A stretch of DNA of 9,626 nt from assembly GCA_041571855.1 (NCBI GenBank), contig JBFFTH010000071.1, positions 1 through 9,626 on the forward strand, written 5' to 3'. Positions 1 to 7,672 of this stretch are shown here, piece by piece. A model generated the notes under the pieces. The model saw only the letters and a program-made list of their open reading frames with translations. It was not told the origin of the DNA and ran no database searches. Both the position numbers and the translations under genes were made by a program. This stretch comes from JACKOF01 sp041571855 (GTDB lineage Bacteria; Pseudomonadota; Gammaproteobacteria; Pseudomonadales; Porticoccaceae). Positions within the stretch are counted from its first letter, which is position 1, and every line of letters starts with the position of its first letter.

Positions 1-556
1 CCACATAACGTCCCAAAATTGAATTGGTTATACTGTTTTTTATAAACACATCTGAACGAGTAAACTTTGAAAATTGATTATTCGCATGCCATTTTTTGAA
101 ATTAATATAAAAGCTATAGAGTGCCTCCGGCTTCTCAATTTTCTCCACGGCAATACAATTATTTTTTCTAAATTCAAAAAATCCAGTTCGATCAAACCTG
201 TTCAAAACCTTATCAATTCGTCCATCACATTGACCTTGATCACGACTAACTTTCGTCAGCCGGTAACAGCCGGGTTCCGGGATGACCGTGTGTTTGGATG
301 GGGAAGGCGAATCATCACAATATTCGTAGAACATATAGGGGCCGTTAATAAGAGCATTACCCCATCCGCTGCCCGAGTAGGCATCATAATAGCCATCAGC
401 TTTAACGGTTCTATAGATAGTAAGGCCTGCATCTTTTTGACAGAGCCTTTTAAGCTCACGCAATCCGGCTTCTTCAGAAGAGCAGCCTGCAACCAGAACT
501 ACAGCAAGAGCTGTCAGCCTGCTGAAAAGGAGTCGAGAAGATTTGCGGGTGGTCAT
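1..556 (-). CDS. predicted lipoprotein, 3' end cut by window edge
   Basis: This minus-strand frame is open from ATG at 556 to the left edge (185 codons seen). An AAAGGA Shine-Dalgarno stretch precedes the ATG at good spacing. The N-terminus is a lipoprotein signal: basic start (MTTRKSSR), hydrophobic core, and lipobox VAGC with the lipidated cysteine at residue 25, followed by SSEE. Ser at +2 suggests outer-membrane sorting if E. coli rules apply. The mature part has five more cysteines (about 39, 80, 97, 110, 134), so periplasmic disulfides are plausible. The stretch around 39-52 (LCQKDAGLTIYRTVK) resembles a motif I recall from uncharacterised proteobacterial lipoproteins; I assign no function. 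It lies downstream of the exporter genes on the same strand, about 195 nt away, so co-transcription is possible but not shown. The distal half is visibly AT-richer than the neighbouring genes. The longer plus-strand frame over the same bases has no family features. Confidence 0.8.
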   Translation of the reverse strand, partial: MTTRKSSRLLFSRLTALAVVLVAGCSSEEAGLRELKRLCQKDAGLTIYRTVKADGYYDAYSGSGWGNALINGPYMFYEYCDDSPSPSKHTVIPEPGCYRLTKVSRDQGQCDGRIDKVLNRFDRTGFFEFRKNNCIAVEKIEKPEALYSFYINFKKWHANNQFSKFTRSDVFIKNSITNSILGRYV

Positions 557-751
557 ACGCAGTTCCTTTGCTCTTTGACCGGGAGACTCATCCCTGAATG
601 AATGCAGTTAAGTCCAGAGCCCCTGATAATGCAAGAAAAGAAGCTCAACAAATGATATCGGCCGGCCCCAATACTCTCTTTACTACTGCCTCGTGGCAAA
701 ACGTTGATACAACATTCCCCCTCTTCAAGTCGGGAAAATACTGAAAGTTTT
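557..751. other. spacer between adaptor and lipoprotein genes
   Basis: No convincing gene is seen here. In the minus direction a weak promoter-like pair exists for the lipoprotein gene: TTGCCA (699-694), 17 bp, then GAGTAT (676-671). The -35 is good but the -10 matches consensus at only 3 of 6 positions. Other marks are an 8-bp palindrome GGCCGGCC (660-667) and a small dyad GTTGATACAAC (703-713). No hairpin with a T-tract follows the adaptor gene, so read-through into the lipoprotein gene cannot be excluded. Confidence 0.3.
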
Positions 752-2143
752 CTATCTCTCACGAATCCCCTCCTTCCCGTAGCGCAACAGCGGTGACAGA
801 AAGAACTCAATTAGCCGCCTCTTTCCCGTTTTGACCTCGGCTATGACAGACATGCCTGGACTGAGCCTAACTTCTTTTCCCGCCACATCAATCGTTTCTT
901 TTTCTAGCAATAATTGCATCGGAAACACCCATCCGAGCACATCATCGGCAACCGCATCACGGGCTACACTCTTGATCGTGGCTTGAATAACGCCGAATTT
1001 GGTGAAGTTGAAAGCATCTACCTTAATCTCTGCGGTCTGAGCCCGGTCGATAAAACCAATATCCTTGTTTTGAACTAGCGCTTCTATCTCCATACTCGCT
1101 TGGGCCGGCACGATCTTCATGAGTTCCTGGGCAGGAGTTACCACACCGCCAACAGTATGGATGGCCAGCTGTTGCACCGTACCCGAGACAGGCGCCAGCA
1201 TCAGTTGCTGACTTTGATGCTGCACAGCTTTTCTTTTCTCCTGAAGCAACGAGGCAATTTCGTTTTCGAGGCGCCAGATTTCCAGCAAGTTATTTTTTCG
1301 CTGTTCCAGCTGATAAGCATCGATCCTCGCCGCCAGGGCAGCTACAGTCTCTGCCAATTGTTGACTACGCGCTTCCAACGCCGGGATAGACCTCTGCATT
1401 TCAACCTGCTGCTGCAAGATCTCTAGATATTGCACCTTCGCGCCATATTTCTGGTCATGCAGATGTTTATAGGCTGCAACCCTCTGCGACAGAATGGGCA
1501 GCGCCATCTCAACCTTTTCCAACTCAGCTAGAGCGGTGCGTTGCTCAGCCAAAGCGGCACTGAGCTCTTTTTGCAGCACATCTACCCTGGCATTAATTTC
1601 ATCCCGCTGCTGGCGATAAAGTTGCTCTGCCTTTGTTCGAGCCCCGCCACCCACATGCTCGCTAATTGAAACCATTGCCTCTTCCTTTCGATCACTCGCA
1701 AGCCAGATCTCGAGGGCATCGCGCCAGGCTTTATGTATCGAAACACTGGCAATTTGTTGGTGGACGCGTTGACTATCTGCTTCGGCATAGGTTGGATCAA
1801 GACTGATCAGTGGTTGGCCCTCTTTTACAGTATCGCCATCTTTAACATATATCTCGCGGACTGTTCCCGCCTCCAATGGCTGAATAATTTTGACCTTTCC
1901 GCTAGGGATGATTTTTCCGTGTGCGGTGACGACAATGTCCACTTCACCAAAGCAGGCCCACAGCAAACCGGCAGAAAACAGCGCTATAAGGCTAAAACAC
2001 AAACCGCGCCCGACAGGTGAAGGCGGAGTTTCCTCTACCTCCAGCGCAGCGGGCAGGAATTGACGCTGAAATGAGAAATACTTGTTATCCCCCAGTTTTG
2101 CCCGTTGCCGCCAAAGCCCCTTGAAGATAGAGAATGAAATCAT
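752..2143 (-). CDS. HlyD-family type I secretion periplasmic adaptor
   Basis: A 463-residue membrane fusion protein that would link the inner-membrane ABC exporter to a TolC-type outer-membrane channel. A cytoplasmic N-terminus contains the segment FLPAALEVEETPPSP (29-43), characteristic of HlyD proteins. One membrane helix lies at about 48-66. The first biotinyl-lipoyl half follows (about 75-117, EAGTVREIYVKDGDTVKEGQ), then a long Gln/Glu/Ala-rich coiled coil (about 120-312). The second lipoyl half is at about 313-345 (APVSGTVQQLAIHTVGGVV), then a beta-barrel domain. The C-terminus (LSPGMSVIAEVKTGKRR ... GIRER) closely matches the end of E. coli HlyD, which is also of similar length (478 residues). 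The ATG lies 5 nt after the exporter stop, and GGAGG inside the exporter's last codons serves as ribosome binding site, which indicates coupled translation. The substrate is unknown. Confidence 0.95.
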   Translation of the reverse strand: MISFSIFKGLWRQRAKLGDNKYFSFQRQFLPAALEVEETPPSPVGRGLCFSLIALFSAGLLWACFGEVDIVVTAHGKIIPSGKVKIIQPLEAGTVREIYVKDGDTVKEGQPLISLDPTYAEADSQRVHQQIASVSIHKAWRDALEIWLASDRKEEAMVSISEHVGGGARTKAEQLYRQQRDEINARVDVLQKELSAALAEQRTALAELEKVEMALPILSQRVAAYKHLHDQKYGAKVQYLEILQQQVEMQRSIPALEARSQQLAETVAALAARIDAYQLEQRKNNLLEIWRLENEIASLLQEKRKAVQHQSQQLMLAPVSGTVQQLAIHTVGGVVTPAQELMKIVPAQASMEIEALVQNKDIGFIDRAQTAEIKVDAFNFTKFGVIQATIKSVARDAVADDVLGWVFPMQLLLEKETIDVAGKEVRLSPGMSVIAEVKTGKRRLIEFFLSPLLRYGKEGIRER

Positions 2144-2148
2144 GCCAG

Positions 2149-4374
2149 CTATACCTCCACTTTACCGCTCTTCGGCGTACAGCTTTCGTCTTCGAACTCG
2201 CATACTTCACGCATAACCGGCATGTGATTCTGGTAGCTGTGCAACCTGGCATAGTAGCCATTGATATCAATGAGGTCTTCGTGGCTGCCCGACTCAACAA
2301 TACGGCCTTTATCAAGAACAATGATCCTGTCACAGTGGCGCACGGTGGTGAGTCGGTGGGCGATAATTAACACCGTCCGGTCTCGGCAGATCTGACTCAT
2401 GTTTTCCTGTATCAATCGCTCTGAATCGTAGTCAAGCGCACTGGTAGCCTCGTCAAAAATCAGGATGCGGGGATTTGTAATCAATGCCCTTGCAATAGCG
2501 ATACGTTGGCGCTGGCCGCCCGATAGATTACAGCCGTGTTCCCCAATGACCGAGTCGTAACCCTCCTGCAGTTCAAGAATAAAGTCATCTGCTCCAGCAA
2601 TCCTGGCCGCTTGTGCAACAGCATCCATCTGTATTGCCGGATTGACCAAAGCAATGTTTTCCCTGACGGTGCGGTTAAATAAAAAGTTTTCCTGCTGGAC
2701 GACACCGATATTGCGCCTAAGCCAGGCGGCATCAACCAGGGAGATATCACAGCCATCGATAAGCAGTCTTCCGGCCTCGACGACATACAGTCTCTGGATC
2801 AATTTGGCCAGTGTGCTTTTGCCCGACCCGGAGTGGCCAACAATGCCGATAATTTCTCCGGGTTCGACAGAGAGTGAGAAATCATCCAGCACCAGCGGTG
2901 CATCGGGGCGGTATCTGAACCTGACGTGCTCAAAAACAACTGCACCTCGAAAACTGGGCAACGCGCTTCTGCTGGGATTGAATCCCGGCTCTCTGGGTGT
3001 ATTGAGAATATCTCCCAGTCGTTTAAGCGAAATGCCAGCTTGCTGAAAATCCTGCCAAAGCTGCACCAGTTTCAGAATTGGTCCTGAGACTCTCCCGGCG
3101 ATCATATTAAAAGCCACCAGTTGCCCAACCGTCATTTTGCCGTCGATCACCAGGTGGGCTCCCCACCAGACAATCAACACTGTTGTCATTTTGCTGATAA
3201 AGCCGGCAATCTGGTTGGCGACATTATTCAGGTTCTGCGCCCGAAATGAGCAAGTGACATAGCTGGCCAGCTGATCTTCCCAGCGGCGCTGCATGCGAGG
3301 TTCCAGCGCCTGGGATTTAACCGTTTCTACACCGGCGACGGCCTCGGTCAGAAACGCCTGGTTTGCTGCGCCATATTTAAACTTTTGATCAAGGCGGTTG
3401 CGCAAAATCGGGGTTATGAAGATTGAGAGTGCAACATAAAAAGGGACCGAACCCATGACGATCCAGGTTAGTGCAGGGCTGTAGTACCAGAGCACCACAA
3501 AGAATACGAAGGTGAAAGAGAGGTCAATGACCAGGGTCAGCGCCGTGCCCGTAATAAAGTTGCGAACCGTATCCAGTTCCCTGACGCGGGCGACACTCTG
3601 GCCAATCTGCCTGCTTTCGAAATAAGACAGCGGCAGGTTGATCAGGTGGTTGAACAACCTGGCCCCAAGCACAACGTCCACCCGATTGGTGGTATGGCTG
3701 AACAGGTAATTACGCAGACCGCCCAGCAACATATCGAAGATGGCGATGACCACAAACCCGAATGCCAGCACATCCAGTGTTGTAAAACCCCTGTGAAGCA
3801 GCACCTTGTCCATAACCACCTGAAAGAAAAGTGGTGTGGCCAGGGCAAACAGTTGCAGAAAGAACGAAGCGATGAGCACTTCGCCAAACAACCTGCGGTA
3901 TTTAATCAGTGATGGCAAGAACCAACTGAGGTTGAACTCATGAAACCTGGCAAAGACCTCAGGCTGCCTGGGAGTCAGCATTATGATTTCACCCGACCAG
4001 AGTTGTTCCAGCTCATCCGCAGAAATGACTCTAGGCTTGCCCTCGGCAGGAACCTGTATCAAGGCACGGACTTGCTTGCTTACGGACTCTTCAGCAAGCC
4101 CGGACACGCCCTCATCCATTTGCTCAACCCTTGCCAGGACAAAGAATTGTCCATCCCGGGTTTCCAGGATGGCGGGTAGTGAGGGGTTCTTAAGCTGAGA
4201 GACCGTTGCTCGAGAGTGCCTGGCCCTGAAGCCGAGTGTCTTTGCAGCGCGGAGGAGATCCTGAATGCTGCAGTATTGGTCATGTTGACCGAATTGATGC
4301 TGCAATTGCCCGATGTCGGTGGCTATTTGATGCAATTGTGCAACAAGCGCCAATGCGCACAGACCACTATCCAT
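2149..4374 (-). CDS. HlyB-like type I secretion ABC transporter (permease/ATPase)
   Basis: An exporter of 741 residues from the preferred ATG at 4374. It should drive one-step secretion of an unfolded protein across both membranes together with the HlyD-like partner. The domains are an N-terminal peptidase-C39-like domain (about 1-130), a six-helix ABC transmembrane domain (about 150-430) and a nucleotide-binding domain (about 475-715). ATPase motifs are Walker A GHSGSGKST (513-521), Q-loop (560-561), signature LSGGQ (617-621), Walker B ILIFDEA (637-643, Glu642) and H-loop His673; all look intact. Long blocks such as FLQLFALATPLFFQVVMDKV match E. coli HlyB. The C39-like domain lacks the catalytic cysteine (Ser3 in DSGL) and has Phe77 in DGQFF where HlyB has His, so it should bind rather than cleave cargo. 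About 25 acidic, Cys-containing residues extend beyond the usual HlyB end. A TTG at 4389 would add five residues, but AGGGA precedes the ATG and homology begins there. Confidence 0.95.
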   Translation of the reverse strand: MDSGLCALALVAQLHQIATDIGQLQHQFGQHDQYCSIQDLLRAAKTLGFRARHSRATVSQLKNPSLPAILETRDGQFFVLARVEQMDEGVSGLAEESVSKQVRALIQVPAEGKPRVISADELEQLWSGEIIMLTPRQPEVFARFHEFNLSWFLPSLIKYRRLFGEVLIASFFLQLFALATPLFFQVVMDKVLLHRGFTTLDVLAFGFVVIAIFDMLLGGLRNYLFSHTTNRVDVVLGARLFNHLINLPLSYFESRQIGQSVARVRELDTVRNFITGTALTLVIDLSFTFVFFVVLWYYSPALTWIVMGSVPFYVALSIFITPILRNRLDQKFKYGAANQAFLTEAVAGVETVKSQALEPRMQRRWEDQLASYVTCSFRAQNLNNVANQIAGFISKMTTVLIVWWGAHLVIDGKMTVGQLVAFNMIAGRVSGPILKLVQLWQDFQQAGISLKRLGDILNTPREPGFNPSRSALPSFRGAVVFEHVRFRYRPDAPLVLDDFSLSVEPGEIIGIVGHSGSGKSTLAKLIQRLYVVEAGRLLIDGCDISLVDAAWLRRNIGVVQQENFLFNRTVRENIALVNPAIQMDAVAQAARIAGADDFILELQEGYDSVIGEHGCNLSGGQRQRIAIARALITNPRILIFDEATSALDYDSERLIQENMSQICRDRTVLIIAHRLTTVRHCDRIIVLDKGRIVESGSHEDLIDINGYYARLHSYQNHMPVMREVCEFEDESCTPKSGKVEV

Positions 4375-4449
4375 AACATTCCCTGTCAATAAACGAGAGG
4401 CTCTCTGGTCGCTTCCTTACGACGTCGATGAAAACCAATGGACACAAAG

Positions 4450-4477
4450 ATTAAACTGATCTTGGCCGAGACATCAA
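4450..4477 (-). promoter_or_regulatory. candidate sigma70 promoter of the exporter operon
   Basis: Read on the minus strand, TTGATG (4477-4472) and TTTAAT (4455-4450) are separated by 16 bp. The -35 matches consensus at 4 of 6 positions and the -10 at 5 of 6. Transcription would start near 4443 and give a 5' leader of roughly 70 nt before the ATG at 4374. This is a motif match only. Confidence 0.5.
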
Positions 4478-4491
4478 GACTTAGATCAGTT
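4454..4491. repeat. perfect 9-bp inverted repeat over the exporter promoter (possible operator)
   Basis: AACTGATCT (4454-4462) and AGATCAGTT (4483-4491) are exact reverse complements separated by 20 bp, with arm centres 29 bp apart, close to three helical turns. One arm abuts and slightly overlaps the predicted -10. The other lies just upstream of the predicted -35. Such placement suits binding of a dimeric or tetrameric regulator. A hairpin in RNA is the alternative, although only part of the repeat would be in the operon transcript. Confidence 0.45.
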
Positions 4492-4497
4492 GAATTG

Positions 4498-4512
4498 TTG
4501 AGGTAGCCTCAA
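4498..4512. repeat. short hairpin, 6-bp arms
   Basis: TTGAGG (4498-4503) and CCTCAA (4507-4512) pair across a 3-nt loop. It lies between the end of the radical SAM gene and the exporter promoter, next to another hairpin (4523-4539). It may add to termination or be part of a binding site. Confidence 0.35.
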
Positions 4513-4522
4513 AATAATTGAT

Positions 4523-4539
4523 GTTCGGGCTTTCCGAAC
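4523..4539 (-). terminator. weak terminator-like hairpin after the radical SAM gene
   Basis: GTTCGG and CCGAAC form a 6-bp stem around a 5-nt loop about 60 nt beyond the radical SAM stop codon. In the minus direction it is followed by ATCAATTATTTT, a broken T-rich run. The stem is short and the T-run imperfect, so intrinsic termination is only a possibility. Confidence 0.25.
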
Positions 4540-4599
4540 CATCCCGGAAATGCAGTTACTTTTTGATAAGTTGACCGGTAAAAGTTTTGGCGCTGCAAA

Positions 4600-5676
<1,077 letters not shown>

Positions 5677-5723
5677 AGGAAATACCTCTTAAATTAACCT
5701 GCTTATGAACTAGTATAGACAAT
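5677..5723. promoter_or_regulatory. 47-bp divergent spacer between amrS and amrB
   Basis: The two genes start back to back, so promoters must overlap here or extend into the coding regions. It holds the AAGAGG ribosome binding site of amrS. A TATACT box read on the minus strand (about 5717-5712) could be a -10, but no good -35 lies at the right distance. No clear Shine-Dalgarno precedes the amrB ATG. Confidence 0.35.
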
Positions 5724-6530
5724 ATGAAGACCAGAAATGCTGCCGTCGCCGGAATGTTCTATCCATCCAGTGCCCAGACGCTTCGCCAGTCTGTGGAGCA
5801 TTTTTTGCGCCATGCACATGCACCGGAAAACACACAGCCACCAGTGGCACTGGTGGTGCCCCACGCCGGTTATGTCTTCTCCGGCCAGGTTGCAGCCAAT
5901 GGCTTTATTGCCCTTGGCGCGCGATCGAAAACCATAAAGCGGGTGATATTGCTCGGCCCCAACCACCGGGTGCCCCTGCGCGGCATTGCCGCCCCGTCTG
6001 TTGATGCCTTTGCCACGCCGCTGGGTGATATTGCCATTGATCATGCCGCCATCGAGGCGCTTGCAGCGGCAGGACTGGTAACCGTTGATGATTTGCCACA
6101 CCGCGATGAGCACTGCCTGGAAGTGCAGCTACCCTTCCTGCAAATATTGTTGGAGAACTGGAAGTTGGTGCCGCTGGTGGTCGGCCAGACACCTGCCGAT
6201 GTCGTGGCGCAACTGATTGCCCGTTTCATCGACGATCCTGAAAACCTGGTACTGATTAGCAGCGACCTAAGCCACTTCCACGATTACGATCGCGCTCGAC
6301 AAATAGACGATGCCACCCGCGAGCTGATAGAAAGCAGACAACCGGTGATTGCCGGTGAACAGGCCTGCGGTTGCCAGCCACTCAATGGCCTGTTGCTACT
6401 GGCCCGGCAAAGGGATTACACGCTGGTGACCCTGGACATGAAAAACTCCGGCGATACCGCCGGCGACAGGCAGCGCGTCGTGGGTTATGGCAGCTATGCC
6501 GCCTATAAAAACACAGGGGCATGCTCTTAA
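5724..6530 (+). CDS. amrB: AmmeMemoRadiSam system protein B (Memo family)
   Basis: A 268-residue Memo-family protein, related in fold to extradiol-type dioxygenases and to human MEMO1. The opening NAAVAGMFYPSS is typical of the family and fixes the ATG at 5724. The putative metal ligands of MEMO1 (two His and a Cys) have clear counterparts: His47 in VVPHAGYVFSG, His81 in LLGPNHRV and Cys215 in EQACGCQPLNG. Further conserved blocks are DEHCLEVQLPFLQ (128-140), ISSDLSHFHDY (178-188) and GDRQRVVGYGSYAA near the C-terminus. There is no signal peptide, so it is probably cytoplasmic. It is divergent from amrS, and the pairing of these two families is the main evidence for a joint role. The molecular function is unknown. 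No AMMECR1 (amrA) gene follows. Confidence 0.93.
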   Translation: MKTRNAAVAGMFYPSSAQTLRQSVEHFLRHAHAPENTQPPVALVVPHAGYVFSGQVAANGFIALGARSKTIKRVILLGPNHRVPLRGIAAPSVDAFATPLGDIAIDHAAIEALAAAGLVTVDDLPHRDEHCLEVQLPFLQILLENWKLVPLVVGQTPADVVAQLIARFIDDPENLVLISSDLSHFHDYDRARQIDDATRELIESRQPVIAGEQACGCQPLNGLLLLARQRDYTLVTLDMKNSGDTAGDRQRVVGYGSYAAYKNTGACS

Positions 6531-6743
6531 TTGCAATTATGACGCCACTCACAAAAGCTGCCCTGCAACAGCCCGCAGCAGTCTATCCCTTGTCCGGCAA
6601 AGGCCTACCCAATATCCTTCACCAATCTTCCTTCCGCTCGCTCCACAATACAGCCTCGGCGGTTTCACTTGTCGGCGGCGGTAGCTTACCCATGCCGGAA
6701 GGTTCATGACCGAAGATTCGTCACTTCGCAAGAGCGCTGTGCT
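6531..6743. other. gene-poor spacer after amrB
   Basis: About 210 bp with no supported gene on either strand. I looked for an AMMECR1 protein or a remnant of one, including its RGCIG-type core motif, in the three plus frames and saw none. A frame starting at ATG 6521 overlaps the end of amrB and encodes 62 residues, but it has no family features, and AGGGG lies only one base from its ATG. Short duplicated TCGGCGG words occur near 6656-6678. No convincing terminator is seen. Confidence 0.3.
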
Positions 6744-6772
6744 TTAACAGGTTAACCAATCCCCTTTATAAT
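6744..6772 (+). promoter_or_regulatory. strong sigma70-type promoter upstream of the mscS-like gene
   Basis: TTAACA (6744-6749, 5 of 6 consensus positions) and a perfect TATAAT (6767-6772) are separated by exactly 17 bp. It is the best promoter match in the window. Transcription should begin near 6779, giving a leader of about 175 nt before the channel ATG at 6954. Confidence 0.65.
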
Positions 6773-6778
6773 TTACTG

Positions 6779-6953
6779 GTTTCCTGTTAGCAGAAATCTG
6801 GAATGAGACGAGTTCTGATTCTATCCAGCCCATTTTCAGTAAGTGTACAAGCACAACTCTTCCAGACAGCAGCTCTACTGACACTTCCGCTTGCAGTATC
6901 AGAGAACTGCATGAGCAACAAATTGTTAGCCTCAAGAATGAGATAAGCCGTTT
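6779..6953 (+). other. long leader of the mscS-like transcript
   Basis: The inferred 5' leader holds two small frames. One runs from ATG 6803 to TAA 6946 (47 residues, hydrophobic and Ser-rich, no good ribosome binding site). The other is open from 6772 to a TGA at 6955-6957 that overlaps the channel start as ATGA. It has no ATG, GTG or TTG start, and its end reads as a possible helix (IRELHEQQIVSLKNEISRL). A bulged hairpin (6889-6896 with 6907-6916) lies inside. It may be a regulatory leader or the decayed end of a former gene. Confidence 0.3.
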
Positions 6954-7478
6954 ATGAAAATTATGATTAGCCTGTTCATTTTACTGGCATTTTTTTTCAG
7001 CATCAGGTTCACCAGTTCGGCGATCCATCGTTATGGCCGAAAAAAAGTGGTCAGTGCATATCGTATAAAATATATTTCACGGACGATTACTATCGTTATT
7101 CTGATTTTTTATACCATTCTGCTGACCAATGTCTCCGGGATTGAGTATTCCCAGATCTCATTTTTTCTGTCCTCGGTTTTTGCAGTGATCGGTGTTGCTC
7201 TGTTTGCACAGTGGTCGATTTTAAGCAATATAACGGCCAGTCTGATTATCTTTTTCGGGTTTCCATATCGGGTAGGCGATCACATTAAGGTCATCGACAA
7301 GGACGATGACATTTCGGGGATCATCGAAGAAATCACGCTTTTTCACGTGCTCATTCGGCGAAATAAGGAATTAATAACCTACCCCAATACACTCATTCTG
7401 CAAAAAGGGGTGGTCAAAAACCCAAGTGTTGTCAGTAGGGAGCAGGCAGACAACCGGGACAGCGCCCCGCCTCAATAA
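6954..7478 (+). CDS. short MscS-family mechanosensitive channel
   Basis: A 174-residue inner-membrane protein with three hydrophobic segments (about 2-18, 43-60 and 67-102). The third is followed by FFGFPYRVGDHIKV (100-113), equivalent to the FQPYRVGDYV region of E. coli MscS. After that comes a small beta domain (ISGIIEEITLFHVLIRRNKE, then ITYPNTLI). This is the pore-lining helix and beta domain that define the family, whose members release solutes under membrane tension. E. coli MscS has 286 residues; here the C-terminal alpha/beta cage is missing and a polar tail ends the protein. The frame ends cleanly and the tail shows no sign of a frameshift, so it is more likely a naturally short subtype than a broken gene. 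The ATG at 6954 has no strong Shine-Dalgarno; ATG 6963 is an alternative. It appears to be transcribed from the promoter near 6744. Confidence 0.85.
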   Translation: MKIMISLFILLAFFFSIRFTSSAIHRYGRKKVVSAYRIKYISRTITIVILIFYTILLTNVSGIEYSQISFFLSSVFAVIGVALFAQWSILSNITASLIIFFGFPYRVGDHIKVIDKDDDISGIIEEITLFHVLIRRNKELITYPNTLILQKGVVKNPSVVSREQADNRDSAPPQ

Positions 7479-7510
7479 CATGTTAGAGCTAATGCCGAGA
7501 ACAGCACACT

Positions 7511-7540
7511 GTCTCAGAAGCCGGGGTCTGAGAAGCCGGG
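7511..7540. repeat. tandem 15-bp direct repeat with embedded inverted repeat
   Basis: GTCTCAGAAGCCGGG (7511-7525) is followed immediately by GTCTGAGAAGCCGGG (7526-7540), identical at 14 of 15 positions. The single C/G difference lets TCTCAGA (7512-7518) pair with TCTGAGA (7527-7533), a perfect 7-bp stem with an 8-nt loop. It lies between the channel gene and the DUF3604 gene. No T-run follows, so it is not a standard terminator. Confidence 0.8.
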
Positions 7541-7672
7541 AAATTTCAGGGAAAAATTTGATTGCCGCATTGCGGTAGTATCTCTCCGGTGACTGTGGCC
7601 TATGCAATAAAGTGACACATTTCTATACTACACTGTGCAAATTATCGGCTTCAGATTGTTAAGGGGAAAGCA

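Noticed and set aside
74..601. plus-strand open frame of 175 codons at the left end
   Set aside because: It is antisense to the lipoprotein gene, which has a ribosome binding site, signal peptide and lipobox. The plus-strand product has no family features.
553..810. minus-strand frame of 85 codons spanning the adaptor gene end and spacer
   Set aside because: It overlaps the conserved HlyD C-terminus in another frame, has no recognisable motif and looks random.
6521..6709. possible AMMECR1 gene or remnant after amrB
   Set aside because: No frame carries AMMECR1 core motifs. The small frame here has a poorly spaced ribosome binding site and no similarity I can see.
6744..6935. minus-strand frame of 63 codons opposite the channel leader
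   Set aside because: No ribosome binding site or family signal, and the region is better explained by the plus-strand promoter and leader.
7512..7533. 7-bp hairpin as an intrinsic terminator of the channel gene
   Set aside because: There is no T-tract on either side in the right orientation, and the stem is explained by the tandem duplication.
7511..7540. start of a CRISPR array
   Set aside because: The two units are directly adjacent with no spacer and there are only two copies.
7612..7629. promoter of the DUF3604 gene from GTGACA and TATACT boxes
   Set aside because: The two boxes are far too close together, and neither has a suitable partner at 16-18 bp.
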